The position numbers and the translations under genes were made by a program. From Sepiola atlantica (taxonomy: Eukaryota > Mollusca > Cephalopoda > Sepiida > Sepiolidae), in contig OY744525.1 in assembly GCA_963556195.1 (NCBI GenBank), positions 83,414,165-83,478,164 on the forward strand: a stretch of DNA of 64,000 bases, given 5' to 3'. Below the pieces are notes generated by a model. That model was not told the origin of the DNA. It saw only the letters and a program-made list of their open reading frames with translations, and made no database searches. Every line of letters starts with the position of its first letter. Within the stretch, counting starts at the first letter, position 1. This document shows positions 33,925 through 46,362 of the stretch, one piece after another.

Positions 33925-34990
33925 CTGAACAGAACAACGCAATCAGAAAGAAGTATATCAAAACTAAAATAAACAAAACGCAGGAAAACAGTAAATGTAG
34001 ATTCTATGAACAAAGTGACATGATAAGTGAATACAGCAAACCAGCCTCCAAAATACGGAAATAACGACGACTGCGTGGGGAAGTTAGTTCACAGTGAACT
34101 ATGCAAACGTCTGTATTTTGAATATGCAGGCAAATAGTACGCACACAAACCGCGGACAATACTAGAAGATGAAAATAATAACATCCTCTAGAACATGTAG
34201 GTAGAAACAAAAAACGTATCAAATCGAATGATAATAATCAATAAGAAGAAAAACACACGTCAAATCGTAGATGTCACTGTCTTACCAATTAACAGAGTGA
34301 AGACGAAGAGGCGGACGAAACGAAGCAAATACATAGAACAATGAGAAATTGAAATCAAAGATTAGATTGAGACCATACAATGCACAACGGTGAAGAAAAT
34401 GGTGGATATCTTAAGGAAAATCCTCGAATGCGGAAACTAACGCACATGACCATAAAATGTTACCCATCCACAGGTGAGTTAGAATGGAAATAGAACAAAA
34501 AAGGATAGAAAGGAACTGAAACCGGCACAAATTCCATTGGACTCACACCCCCACCAAAAAAAAACACACACTCATACACATATACACACAGGCATAATGT
34601 AGCACTAACCTCGGCTGATACCACACACAATAGTCGCGAAAGATCAAGGACAATGGAAAGAGGAAAGAGAGAGACCATCAACCAGACCTTCACTGGATGG
34701 GTGCGGAGAGTACTGGAACCTTGTAGAGACTTATTATCACTCAGATTTATGATAAGATCATGCTTCATTGCCAGCTAGATACCATTGGTTGTTGCGATAA
34801 AGCAAAACAACTTGACGCGTTTATCAAAAAAAATGAATAGTGCTTGGAATCAGGGAGATTGGCTGTCATTTATACTCCAGGGAACACCACTGGTAATTGT
34901 CATTGAGCAACCATTGATCATGTTCTGTATGAAATCTCCTGCTGAGTAAATGAAAATAATAATAAAAATAATAATAATAATAAATAAATA
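33925..34990 (+). pseudogene. RLE-type non-LTR retrotransposon, 3' end (copy C)
   Basis: Translation across the stops gives NAIRKKYIKTKINKTQENSK, then a knuckle reading CRFY..EYSK, in which the second Cys, the His and the last Cys are all lost. Next come VHSELCKRL, YAHKP and NKKKNTRQIVDVTV, where the PD pair of the endonuclease is also lost. The frame then jumps from RSKYIE straight to EIEIKD and IETIQ, an internal deletion, and ends near 34440 with ILRKILEC. About 500 bases of 3' UTR follow, homologous to 56700-57065 (CTGATA-CACA-ACA-TAGTCG and the TACTGGAACCTTG-TAG-GACTTATT blocks), and end GAGTAAATGAAAATAATAAT. Confidence 0.75.
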
Positions 34991-35006
34991 ACTTAAATCA
35001 TTAAAA

Positions 35007-35023
35007 AGCTGAGACTACTATGA

Positions 35024-35094
<71 letters not shown>
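35007..35094 (+). mobile_element. Extreme 5'-truncated RLE tail plus (AAT)n
   Basis: AAAGCTGAGACTACTATGAA followed by about 23 AAT units repeats the 3' junction of copy A (4615-4735). It comes directly after the tail of copy C, so two different RLE subfamilies end back to back. Confidence 0.7.
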
Positions 35095-35097
<3 letters not shown>

Positions 35098-35400
35098 AAG
35101 AAAAAAGAAAAAGAAAAAAGAAGAAAGGGGGAGAAAGAAGAGTAGGAGTCAAAGAGAGAGAAAGCGAAAAACGGGGAGTGGAGGATAAAAAGAATTATCA
35201 AAAGAAAACGATGAAGAGGAAATAGAAAAACGAAAAGTAAGAAGGAGACTGAAAAAAATATATGAAGATAAAATACAATGAAGTTACATTAATGAGGAAT
35301 AAAGAAGGACAAAAGAAGATGAAGGAAAAGAGAAAAGGAAGAAAACAAAAGGAGGAAAGAAAACAAAAGAAGAAGAAAAGCACCACAATTATATGAAGGA
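35095..35400. repeat. Polypurine tract
   Basis: About 300 bases in which the plus strand is almost only A and G. Minus-strand frames rich in F, S and L here are artefacts. Confidence 0.8.
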
Positions 35401-36205
35401 AAATATAATTGCAAGAACAAATATAAGAAGGACAAAAAACAAGCAGTAAAAGTATATTTTTTAATGCTTTTAGTTATTCAAATTGTAAATTATCCCCCTT
35501 CCTAAAAGCTGACCTAATATTATTTACCCCTTCTGGGTACGGGTATCTCAGCTAGTATAACTATACAGCACGAAAGAATGGTTGAATAAATATAAAACTA
35601 CAAAGGATTTTTGAAAACTTCTTTGGTGTATTTCAGGGAGTTCCTACGACGTAATAGGCGATATTTGAACGGTCGAAAATGGAAACGGGCAAGGCAAGCC
35701 AGCGCCTGTGTTAATGAGTGTAGGGTTTTGATGTGATCGAACAAGAAGAAAAAAAGAAACGCAAAGAATAGCACATAAATAAATGGAAAAGAAATGATTA
35801 ACATAGAACCATCCAAAGTCAAGATCCAAAGAAAAGAAGAGGCGTTGAAGGAAGTAAACGAGTTTAAAAGAAAACGCGTGTAAAGAATTCAACAATGAAA
35901 TGGAATAATAAATGTATGCGTAAACAGCCTAAACACATTTTGAAAGCCGATGGTGAATGAAAGGCGGCAGAGAGAGATTTTGCGACGCACACGCATACAC
36001 ACAGACGAATATGCCCTGTGAACCAAGTGCAAGGGAGATACACACAATTTCGTTTAAAGGGACGGTTAGAATCTTTAAAAAAATCTCTCGCTGGAGGGTT
36101 TTGAAATAGTGGGTTCATGTTTATTATCCAGCAGGATGCCCCTATCCCCAGCAAAAGCAAAAAGATTAGAAAATTGCTAAGAAATATGCATATATGTTAT
36201 ATTGA
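35401..36205. other. No supported gene
   Basis: Contains GGGTACGGGTATCTCAGCTAGTA (about 35535-35558), compare 10938-10951. Overlapping minus frames 35598-36160 lack domains. Confidence 0.5.
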
Positions 36206-36512
36206 TTCATTCCAATGACCATGTAAAAATCAATCCCAAAACATAATTTTCATAAGATCCTTCAATTTTTTAAAGAATTTATTCCAACACTTCAGTGGAT
36301 ATTTATTATTCGAATTTTTATCTTACATATAAAAGAACAATTTGTCCATCTTTAATCTTTTATGGATGGGAAACTGTGTTTTGTATATCTAAGATAAAAA
36401 TTGGAATGATAAATACCACTGACGTGTTGAAATAGATACAAAATAATTTTTGTTTACATTGAAGAAACTTATTAAAATATTGTTTTTGAATTGATTTTAC
36501 ATGGTCATTAGA
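36206..36512. repeat. Diverged ~125-bp-arm inverted repeat
   Basis: AATGACCATGTAAAA-TCAAT, CACTTCAGTGG-TATTTAT and AATTTTTATCTTA recur in reverse complement at 36385-36512. The loop is about 55 bases. Arm identity is moderate, so it is older than the hairpins at 24.0 or 46.4 kb. Confidence 0.75.
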
Positions 36513-36635
36513 CTGAATTAATATCATATATCTGCTCTGAATCTTGTAATAAAACTTCATTGAGCTTGCAATTTACATGTTCTGATACTGTAAGTAGTAT
36601 AGAATTGAAAATATACATTCATTCCATGAAAAATG

Positions 36636-37685
<1,050 letters not shown>

Positions 37686-37689
37686 ACTT

Positions 37690-37973
37690 CCTTTGTTAGA
37701 TGGTGGGAATACATCCCAGCAGAGTGCTCGCTTAATTAAGAATCAAAATTAAGAGCGTAATATTTTTGGAGGTGCAGAAAATTAGTACAACATCGTACCG
37801 TCGGTTTCAAGCTCAGAAGGACTTTACCATCAGCTGATGTTGTCACCTGTTACAGAAATCTAACACGTGAATTCACATTTCTGTAACAGCTGACAACATA
37901 AGCCTGAAGAGAGCCGGACGGTTAAGTGCTTCTGAACTTGAAACCAACGCTACTGATGTATTAATGTTCTGTA

Positions 37974-37977
<4 letters not shown>
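37690..37977. mobile_element. Hairpin element of the 46.4-kb family, diverged copy
   Basis: Arms about 37771-37860 and 37875-37975 share GTACCGTCGGTTTCAAGC, AGAGAGCCGGA and ACAACAT-type blocks with the perfect hairpin at 46355-46592. The side sequence 37690-37765 (CCCAGCAGAGTGCTCG, CTTAATTAAG) is the reverse complement of 46593-46670. The element is therefore hairpin plus side arm, and the two copies lie in opposite orientation. (TA)n on both sides. Confidence 0.8.

Positions 37978-38056
<79 letters not shown>
37978..38056. repeat. (TA)n microsatellite
   Basis: About 39 TA units lying directly between two fold-back elements. Confidence 0.97.
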
Positions 38057-38059
<3 letters not shown>

Positions 38060-38098
38060 CATGAAAGAGACTATATTTATTAATCATGATGAATTATG

Positions 38099-38403
38099 AA
38101 TTAAAAAGATGAAAGGGCAGCTGACCGGTTTCGTAACTCGCTCAACGGAGCCATTCATAGTAAGTCACACTCTCCCTACCATCTCAAGATCCTAGAAACA
38201 ATCTATATTAAGTTTTTGAGACCTTCTCTTTGCAAGCAAAGCATCGGGCTTAATGTTGTTTTTATTTGATTGAACTTTTTTTACCCCTTTCCCTCGCTAT
38301 AATTCTTATAGCATCTTTATTATATTTTTTACACGATACCTCAATATTTGGCTCCGTTGAGCGAGGTACGAAACCGGTCAGCTGCCCTTTCATCTTTTTA
38401 ATT
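38099..38403. mobile_element. Fold-back element with hammerhead-like arms
   Basis: Arms 38099-38153 and 38349-38403 are 55-bp reverse complements with about two mismatches. Each arm contains GGCTCCGTTGAGCGAG, then GAAACCGGTCAGCTGCC, which has the order of a hammerhead. The 195-bp interior has no coding sequence. The arm motif resembles the one beside the minus-strand PLE (21304-21341), so this may be a non-autonomous PLE derivative with inverted ends. Confidence 0.65.
38350..38386 (+). ncRNA. Hammerhead-like motif, core altered
   Basis: Stem I GGCT/AGCT(G), core CCGTTGA in place of CTGATGA, GAAA, stem III ACCGGT with no loop, and a GTC cleavage triplet. The inverted arm (38117-38152, minus) carries the same altered core. 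The family spread in this form, or both arms derive from one copy. Catalysis is unlikely with the core A changed. Confidence 0.4.
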
Positions 38404-38950
38404 TTACTAGAAGGTTCCATATTTCAAAAAGATAGTCAGTGGTTACATTGGCCGAAATATTTGTGAATATAACATCACAGGGAAATAGTATTAGTCCAAA
38501 TAATACTAAGAAAGAGAAATAATTAACAGAATAAATGAGAAAAGAAAGAAAGAGAATGGAAGAATCGTGAGAAGAAGTAGAAAGAAGCAATGGAGAATAA
38601 TAACAGATCATAAAGGAACGAATTACTTAGAAGAAGAAAACATAAACTAAGAACAAAACCCATTAGGACGAAAAGAAAAAACAGAAGGAATAAATAGAAT
38701 AAAAATAAAAAGAAGAACAAGTAGCAAAAGAAGGAAAATACCAAAGAAGAGTAAAACGAAGCCAAACAATGAATGAATAAACATCATCAAGAATGGAAAC
38801 CCATTAAGCGAAATGTGGCAAATAATTAGATACAGACTAAAACAACGAAGATCTTAACAAAGTAGAAAAAGAAAAGAAAAACGAATTAAGAAGCGAAATG
38901 CAAATATTAAATAACAAAATTCATTTATTCGGTAAAAATTGTTTCTGTAA
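38404..38950. repeat. Polypurine-rich tract
   Basis: From about 38500 to 38900 the plus strand is dominated by AGAA/GAAAA runs. Confidence 0.65.
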
Positions 38951-39183
38951 ATTAGAGAAAAAAGACTAATTTATTAAATATAAAAGAAGGGATGAAATAA
39001 ATTAAAATAAAGATAAAGGAAGTCTGTGAGAAAATTAAGTGGTAAAAACCAACAGAACAAGTAAATGATATTAGTTGTAAATGGAATTTCATAATCGGTC
39101 TTTTAATGGCGTCGATTGAGCAGCCTCGCTTTGGTTTGAGAAAATGAAAAGCGGCCATTGCTTTTTATATTTTTTTTATTTTA

Positions 39184-39185
<2 letters not shown>

Positions 39186-39255
<70 letters not shown>
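39186..39255. repeat. (ATT)n microsatellite
   Basis: About 23 ATT units. Confidence 0.97.
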
Positions 39256-39553
39256 CGATGCATTATCAATTTTTTGCCGTTTGTTGATTTTTTATACTAT
39301 TTATTACTTTTTATATCATCAGCTTCTTATTTCCCTTTTATCGGTATTGATTTATTCTGTTTCTCCTTTTCTCTATAGACTTTCTTAAAAGGGTATTATG
39401 CTCTCTCGCCTCCTCTCTATTTACCCATCTTTCGATCTCTCTTACCATGTAATATTTATATCTCTGTTATTCTTCTAATATAAATATATCTTTATTTTTT
39501 TTATCTATTGAACAAGTCGCTCTCTTTCTCTCATCTTCTCTATCTCTCTCTTA

Positions 39554-39588
<35 letters not shown>

Positions 39589-40197
39589 AGAAAGAGAGAG
39601 AGAGAAAAGAGAGGGAGATATGATGATGAACATTATGAGAATAATATTCCAACGTAGTGAAAAGTGTAAAAGGAAAAAAATATATTTATTTATCCACGTT
39701 TTGTCTTTATTTAAAGACTTCCTCCAGATGATAGATTTGAAGTAATAACATACAAGTACAATATTTTACAATATTTCGTGCGTTTATGACGTGAAAATCA
39801 TGTCTTTCTTTCTCAAATAAAACATAATCGTTGTAATTTTTGTTAAATATGGTGCGATTATGACGTGAAAAGAATGGTTTTGTACTTTTTTCAAACGAGT
39901 CATAGTTGTTAGAATTCAAAGTGTAATGAGTGTTTTTTTAAAAATTATTTTACTACCGAGGTTATGCATAATTTTTGTTGGGAATGTCGTGTAAAATAGC
40001 TAGCCTTGATCTAAATTTAAGTTCTGTTCGGTTAGTATTAGTTTGCTGATTGTAAATGAAATACATTGTACAAGCTGTTACGTTGTTTAATTGTGTTCAA
40101 GTTTATAATAAGTGCTGAGTCAAGAAGTCTTCGCTGAAGTTTATTTAAAGTAAATTTAATGAGTCTAGCTTGTTTAAAGTTCAAAAGAATAACAATG
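39256..40197. other. No supported gene; small (TA)n inside
   Basis: A (TA)n lies at 39554-39588, flanked by (CT)n on the left and (GA)n on the right, so the whole is palindromic. Two GTGCGTTTATGACGTGAAAA-like blocks (about 39778 and 39850) form a short direct repeat. Confidence 0.5.
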
Positions 40198-40427
40198 TTG
40201 ATTGAAAAGGGACGAAACTTATACGTACATAGATAATAAACAATAACAAATATTTTATATTTGTCGCTCCTCGTAAAATAAGTAGAGCACTCTAAATGGT
40301 AGTACCTACACAGCATGACGTCACTTGCTTTATATGCATCATTCCTTCTTTAATAGAAGTAGAATGCCTGGATATCGTGCCGCTTTTAAATGTGTTAAAA
40401 TTATCATTGTTTATCGGCTATTCAAAT

Positions 40428-40500
40428 ATTGGCCGCGCGATTAAGGACGTTGGATTTAGGGTGAAAAACACTTGTAATCCAGGAATCGTACGACCGGTAG
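40428..40500 (+). promoter_or_regulatory. Degraded tRNA-like Pol III region
   Basis: TTGGCCGCGCGATTAAGG aligns with the A-box region of locus 1, and CCAGGAATCGTACGACC with its B-box region. The B box has lost the GGTTTGAA core. Confidence 0.45.
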
Positions 40501-40514
40501 TGAATAGTCATATC

Positions 40515-40566
40515 TCTATGCTGATGAGTACTGATTGAAAAGGGACGAAACGTATACGTATATAGA
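40515..40566 (+). ncRNA. Type I hammerhead ribozyme, near-complete
   Basis: Stem I TCTATG with TATAGA (one G-U pair), core CTGATGA (40521-40527), stem II GTAC with GGAC (one A-G mismatch in four), GAAA (40547-40550), stem III ACG/CGT with TATA loop, cleavage triplet GTA with predicted cut after A40560. Stem I remains pairable after C-to-T at the cleavage-side base, thanks to the wobble. Confidence 0.75.
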
Positions 40567-40586
40567 TAATAAACAATAACAAATAT

Positions 40587-40592
<6 letters not shown>

Positions 40593-40640
<48 letters not shown>
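40593..40640. repeat. (TA)n tail of the hammerhead element
   Basis: About 23 TA units. Confidence 0.95.
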
Positions 40641-40643
<3 letters not shown>

Positions 40644-40774
40644 GAGCAAACATATACAGTATTATTGACAGTAGAGAAAGTAGCTTAATAATAGAGGGTT
40701 ATCAAAAAGTATGCAATGAGAGAGAGTGAGAGTAATAGACATAAACATAGTAAGAAATGGGTGGCTTAGAAATC

Positions 40775-40777
<3 letters not shown>

Positions 40778-40829
<52 letters not shown>
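40778..40829. repeat. (TA)n microsatellite
   Basis: About 25 TA units. Confidence 0.97.
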
Positions 40830-40833
<4 letters not shown>

Positions 40834-41240
40834 TAGAGTCAAAATGCCTTCAAAGAAATCATGTGTTAGATGCAGGTAATTTATTAAATAAAAATAACAA
40901 TAAAACATATTTCAAAACATTTCTCAAAATATTTCAAAATACCTTCCCTTTTTTTTCTTCATCTTGATTTTTTTAGCTAATATTTCGCTTGATAAAACTA
41001 GCTTCGACAGAGCTTAGACAAATAAAGGTATAAACTTACTTTTTTTTAATAATATCCTTATTGGTCTTGTCGAAGTGTCCCGTCCGATGATGTGGAGCAA
41101 TGGTGAAAATGTCTGTTTTAAATAAAACTTGATTGCGCATGGTCGCTGGTAGGTACAAATTGGAACAGTTCATTTTTAAAGCATCTTTTGAATTTTAATA
41201 TAAATATAGAGGAAAAATGCCTTCAAAGAAACGATGTAAG
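40830..41240. other. No gene; 40-bp direct repeat at both ends
   Basis: ATATAGAGTCAAAATGCCTTC followed by AAAGAAATCATGT (40829-40863) recurs as ATATAGAGGAAAAATGCCTTC followed by AAAGAAACGATGT (about 41202-41236). Each repeat sits at the edge of a (TA)n block. Confidence 0.55.
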
Positions 41241-41595
41241 GTAATTTATATATATATATACATATATATATACATATATATAAATATATAAATATATATA
41301 TATACAAATATATGTATATATATAAACATATATATATATATATATATATAAATATATGTATATATATAAACATATATATATATATATATATAAATATATG
41401 TATATATATAAACATATATATATATATATAAATATATGTACGTATATATATATATATAAATATATGTACGTATATATATATATAAATATATGTACGTATA
41501 TATATATATAAATATATGTACGTATATATATATATATATAAATATATGTACGTATATATATATAAACATATGTATATATAAAAACATATGTATAT
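41241..41595. repeat. (TA)n with higher-order units
   Basis: AAATATATGTATATATATAAACATATA-type units (period near 50, three copies) change to AAATATATGTACGTATATATA units (period near 30, five copies). Confidence 0.9.
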
Positions 41596-42842
41596 CAAGG
41601 AAGGTGCGAGAGCGCTCTATCCCTTAATAGACTATATGAATGGCCTATGCTGGAAATCTCATTTCTTTGATCAATCATAACTCAAAAAACAATAAATCAA
41701 ATTAGTTAAAACTTTGCACAAAATTTTTTTGATAGGTTCTATAAGTGTGTAGAATTTCAGAATCATTAGTCAAGGCAACCCAGAGATCTAGAAAGTTCAA
41801 TCATGAAATCATGTTGTCTGTGTGTACGTAGGTACGTACGTATGTGCCACCCTGCATTTCATCAACTATTTGAAGGATTTAGGTGATTTTTGGCCGAGAT
41901 ATAGGTTCTAGGGTCTAGTTGATGGCTTTCTAATTTCAGTTTACTAATATACCGTAGTTTCCTAGAAATTTTCAACAAACCTTAAACAATGACTAGTCCA
42001 CATACACTTTCTTCTATATCTCATAGCTATTTGATTAATTAAGCTGTGTTATGGCACAGATAGAGGTTATATTTTGTTTTTCTTTGTACACTGAAAATGT
42101 TATTGTTTACTATTGTGAATAACTTCATTATATTTCTTCCTTGCTCCAAAATTGTTTGATTTATTTTGTTCTTGCTAAATTAAATATTTCTGCATTGTGT
42201 CCTTGTCAATTCTCAAACACACTGACTGTAAAATGATTGAATCACCATTTATTGTTTGCAATCAATACATGGTAAAGTTTGAAAAAAAATTGTTGCAGTT
42301 TAAATTGTATCATTAGTAAATATACCCTCATCATAATTTTAACAAATATTTACCTGTGTATATTGGAAGAAACATTGATTAGTCAAACTTTCAACTGTAT
42401 CAGTTATGAGAAGGCATTGTATTAAGGCATAGCCATTAAACAAGTAGTGAGATTCCATGATAAATGCGAGTATACTGAAATCATATGCTCTTTATAGGGT
42501 TAAGATGAAAATTCATATACACTAAGTGTACAAAAGCAAGTAAATTCCCAAATGTTTACACTTTTATTGTAATTAAGGTTATGCGATCACAACAGGGCTA
42601 TGTATTTTACTGGTAGGAATTTTTCTTCAGCGCACCTTATGCATTCATGCATAGAGATTTATACTGTAGTGATGTGATAATGAAATGGTTTGGTTGATAT
42701 GTAGTCATACCCTTAATGACAATAAAAGTGTAAAGATTTGGGAATTCCCTTGCTTTTGTACATTTAGTGCATATGAATGTTAATCTTAACCCTATTATGG
42801 GCATATGATTTCAGTATACTGGCATTTTTCATGGAATATAAA
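41596..42842 (-). mobile_element. Inverted-arm repeat family D, longest copy
   Basis: Begins GTGCGAGAGCGCTCTATCCC, the reverse complement of the family end, and ends in the inverted arms 42472-42600 and 42705-42842 with a loop containing ACAACAGGGCTATGTATTTT. About 410 bases (41992-42405) are absent from both other copies, which join at the equivalent point. They may be an insertion here or a segment lost from the shorter forms. No coding sequence seen. Confidence 0.85.
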
Positions 42843-43924
42843 TCTAGATATAGATATATTTATATATATAAATAAATATATATAGATATATAAATATATA
42901 TACAGATATATAAATAAATATATATATGTATATATAAATATATATACAGATATATAAATAAATATATATATATATATATATAAATAGATTTATAGATTTA
43001 TATATCTATATATATATAAATATAGATATAAATAAATATATATACAGATATATGAATAAATATATATATATAAATAGATTTATATTTATATATATATATA
43101 TAGATATAAATACATATATATATATAAATATATATATATATAAATAAATATATATATAAATAAATATATATATATATAAATAAATATATATATAAATAAA
43201 TATATATATTAATATATATATATACATATATAAATATATATACATATATAAATATATAAATATGCATAAATAACTATATATATATAAATAAATATATATA
43301 TATATATATAAATATATATATATATGTATATAATAAATATATATGTATATATATATGTATAAGTAAATATATATATATATGTATAAATATATATATATAT
43401 ATATATATAAATATATATATGAATAAATAAATATATATATATATGTATAAATATATATATATATATATATATATAAATATATATATGAATAAATAAATAT
43501 ATATATGAATAAATAAATATATATATATAAATATATATATGAATAAATAAATATATATATATAAATATATAGATGAATAAATAAATATATATATATATAA
43601 ATATATATATGAATAAATAAATATATATATAAATATATATATGAATAAATAAATATATGAATAAATACATATATATATATAAATATATATATGAATAAAT
43701 AAATATATATATATATAAATATATATATGAATAAATAAATATATATATATAAATACATATATGAATAAATAAATAAATATATATGTATATATATGTATAA
43801 GTAAATATATATATGTATAAATATATGTATATATATAAATATATATAAATATATATATATATATATAAGTTAATATATATATTTATAAGTAAATATATAT
43901 ATAAATATATATATATAAATATAT

Positions 43925-43995
<71 letters not shown>

Positions 43996-44002
43996 ATATA
44001 AT
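42843..44002. repeat. 1.16-kb cryptic (TA/AAAT)n block
   Basis: Nearly pure A and T with a repeated inner unit ATATATATGAATAAATAAAT (at least ten copies, spacing mostly 30-40). The [12 protein letters not shown] frames up to 271 codons on the minus strand are artefacts. Confidence 0.95.
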
Positions 44003-44604
44003 TAAAATAGATTTTTAAAAACAAAATATCCCCAAACCAAGGAGTATTGAAACATGTATTTCTGTAAGTAAAGCGTATTGGGAAAACCTCAGGGAAACAA
44101 ACGTTGGTTAACTTAGCTCAAGTGTGTGAGATGTTTGTGTGTTACGTATAGAAAGAAAGGTTAGAGAATATGCATGAAATATAAAAGTGTATTCTAAGGT
44201 AAAATTTACCGAGCAAGACAATTGAAGTGTTCTCGAATCTCTAAGTGTCAACTGAACGTTTGACGGTAACATTAGTATGCGTGTATTTGGAACTGTAATG
44301 AAGACGGCTGATTAAATGTTGATACAGGACTAGTTATTATTTTATGCAGTATGATATAAGATCTTTATTTCATGTGGTTGGCATAGATTATCAATTAGGT
44401 GTCTGTCTTTTAGCATTTATTAGTGGTTCCTGAAAAATGGAATTACTGGACACACACATAACAAACATAGCGCGTTTCAAAACCGTTCATATTTAAACCG
44501 AACTAATTTCTTATCCTCTCTATCGACCATATCATACTTTCGTTTTGTTTAAAAACAAAAGAAAGAATGTGAACGCCACATTAAATCGATTTCATATTTC
44601 TATA
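44003..44604. other. Nothing recognised
   Basis: Unique-looking sequence. Confidence 0.45.
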
Positions 44605-44690
44605 CTTGCCTCGGTGCTCTGTGGGTTAAGAACGAAGCACATAAAAATGGAGATTGCGAGTTCGAACCTCGACCGGTACCCAAATAATTT
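44605..44690 (+). mobile_element. tRNA-like SINE fragment
   Basis: GCCTCGGTGCTCTGTGGGTTAAG (A-box side) is followed after about 35 bases by a strong B box, GAGTTCGAACCTC (44659-44671), then GACCGGTACCC. An AT-rich tail follows. Confidence 0.6.
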
Positions 44691-44809
44691 TTTTCTAATT
44701 TTGTGTGCACATGAACTTAGTAAGTTTACATTCCTCTATTAAGTGATTTGTAGAATTCTCCTTTTTTATCTTTTAGCATAATTTTAAAATACTTTATTTA
44801 ACTCTAAAT

Positions 44810-46035
44810 TGATTCTATCTAAGAGTAAAACTAATTACTATTGCCGTTAAAATATTATTAATTCGATAGTTAATCTGAATCTAATAGTGGAGCCATTATA
44901 AAGCTGAGCACTGTAATTGAACATATAATATAAAATTCTCAGAGGTTATTAAGTAGTTCTATTAGAAATTTAACACTTTCCTATTGTCAGATCTTGTGCA
45001 ACTTTTAGTATGTTGTAGACTAGACCCAACCTAACACAAACCCACAAAAAAACAAAATGTTGCCATTTTTGGGGGGCAATCAGTATACTGACCTGTCTAT
45101 ACAGATATACTTACATATATACAATATAAAACGTGGCGTTACCTTATGGCTAATGTATCATGAGAACAGTATGATTTAATAGAGAATGAAATAGTAAGTC
45201 ATATTTCGTATTGGATGTATTGTTTTTGTTCCTTCAACTTATATCTTACCCGGAATTTGCATTGCCCACAGCCTTTAAAAACATACTACTAGTATAATTT
45301 AACTTTTAAACGAATTTAAATTTACTTTGAAAAGTATATGTACACACAAACACATCCCTTCATCGGTGTACAACTCTACGTGCTACATGGGTTTGACTAT
45401 ACAATGACTTACCTGAGAGTAAACAACCTTAAAATTGCAATAAAATACTTATAAGATTTTTATATGTAGCTTTTGGTGAAAAGCTATACCTGTCAACGGC
45501 ACAGAGAAATGTTTCACTCTACTTTATACATTGTGTATACACGTAGTTGTATCGATTTATCGATACAGTGACTTCATCTGAGTATAAAAAAAACTTGAAA
45601 TACATTAAAATACTATTAATTCTATGGTTAATATAAATTTTATCTTGGGGTCATTATAAAGCAAATTACTGTTATTCTACATACAATATCAAATCATCAG
45701 AGGGTATTAATTCATTCTGTGTATACATATATACTTACATATATACTTACATATATACAGTCTAAAACCTGGCTCAAACTTATCGTCAATGTATCATAGA
45801 AATGCTATAATTTAACTTAAAAAGATGTAATTTATTTTTAAAATTATATATGCACATGTTCAACCATCCGTGCGTACATATACACATACGTGTATGGGTT
45901 TAACTATATAATAATTTTTGCTAAGAATAAACTACTTTACAATTGCATTTAAATACTAAAAACATTTTAATATATAGCTTTCTGGTGTGAAAGCTATACC
46001 CGTGAACCGTACAAGGGAATTTCTCACTCTACTTT
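44810..46035 (+). repeat. Large diverged tandem duplication
   Basis: Copy 1 (about 44810-45535) and copy 2 (about 45570-46030) share, in the same order: AAAATA.TATTAATTC.ATGGTTAAT with CATTATAAAGC, the ATACTTACATATATAC block, AATGTATCAT.AGAA, ATGGGTTT.ACTATA, and an AGCT.TTGGTG.AAAGCTATACC block followed by TTTC-CACTCTACTTTA. Identity is moderate. Copy 2 is shorter by deletions. Confidence 0.75.
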
Positions 46036-46190
46036 AACTATAAGATAATCTATAACGTCAACTTTTTAAAATTTTCTTTCAGAAACATATTTTCTGTAAT
46101 CAACGAACATTTATTTTTTCTGAAATTGATTAGTTTTAAAAAGTTAGTTTTACAAGAGCATTAATGGTATATCATTTTTCTTTACTTTTA

Positions 46191-46191
<1 letters not shown>

Positions 46192-46249
<58 letters not shown>
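46192..46249. repeat. (TA)n microsatellite
   Basis: About 28 TA units. Confidence 0.97.
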
Positions 46250-46251
<2 letters not shown>

Positions 46252-46320
46252 CAGTTGTTCTCATCTTTTCGTTTTAAATTATCATTTATTTTTTCATTTC
46301 GTCGCATTTCTTTCTTTCTT

Positions 46321-46329
<9 letters not shown>

Positions 46330-46357
<28 letters not shown>
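46330..46357. repeat. (TA)n bordering the perfect hairpin
   Basis: Follows (TC)n. Its last bases form the outermost pairs of the hairpin. Confidence 0.9.

Positions 46358-46362
<5 letters not shown>

Larger units (their letters stand above)
40198..40592 (+). mobile_element. tRNA-like element bracketed by hammerhead sequence (locus 2)
   Basis: Same family as 11051-11480. It starts inside a ribozyme (the 5' core is missing but GGGACGAAAC and the GTAC..CATAGATAATAAAC tail remain). It runs through ACACAGCATGACGTCACTTG, GTGTTAAAATTATC and a degraded tRNA-like part, and ends with a full hammerhead and AAATATTTTAT running into (TA)n. GAAA-to-GAAA distance is 333 bp against 339 bp at locus 1. The shared 3' boundary at both loci argues for insertion by a defined end. 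Confidence 0.75.

Noticed and set aside
42998..44024. Long minus-strand reading frames (up to 271 codons) of Ile, Tyr, Phe and Leu
   Set aside because: They translate (TA/AAAT)n in several frames and on both strands. The same holds at 22559-23174, 37275-37739 and 41176-41598.
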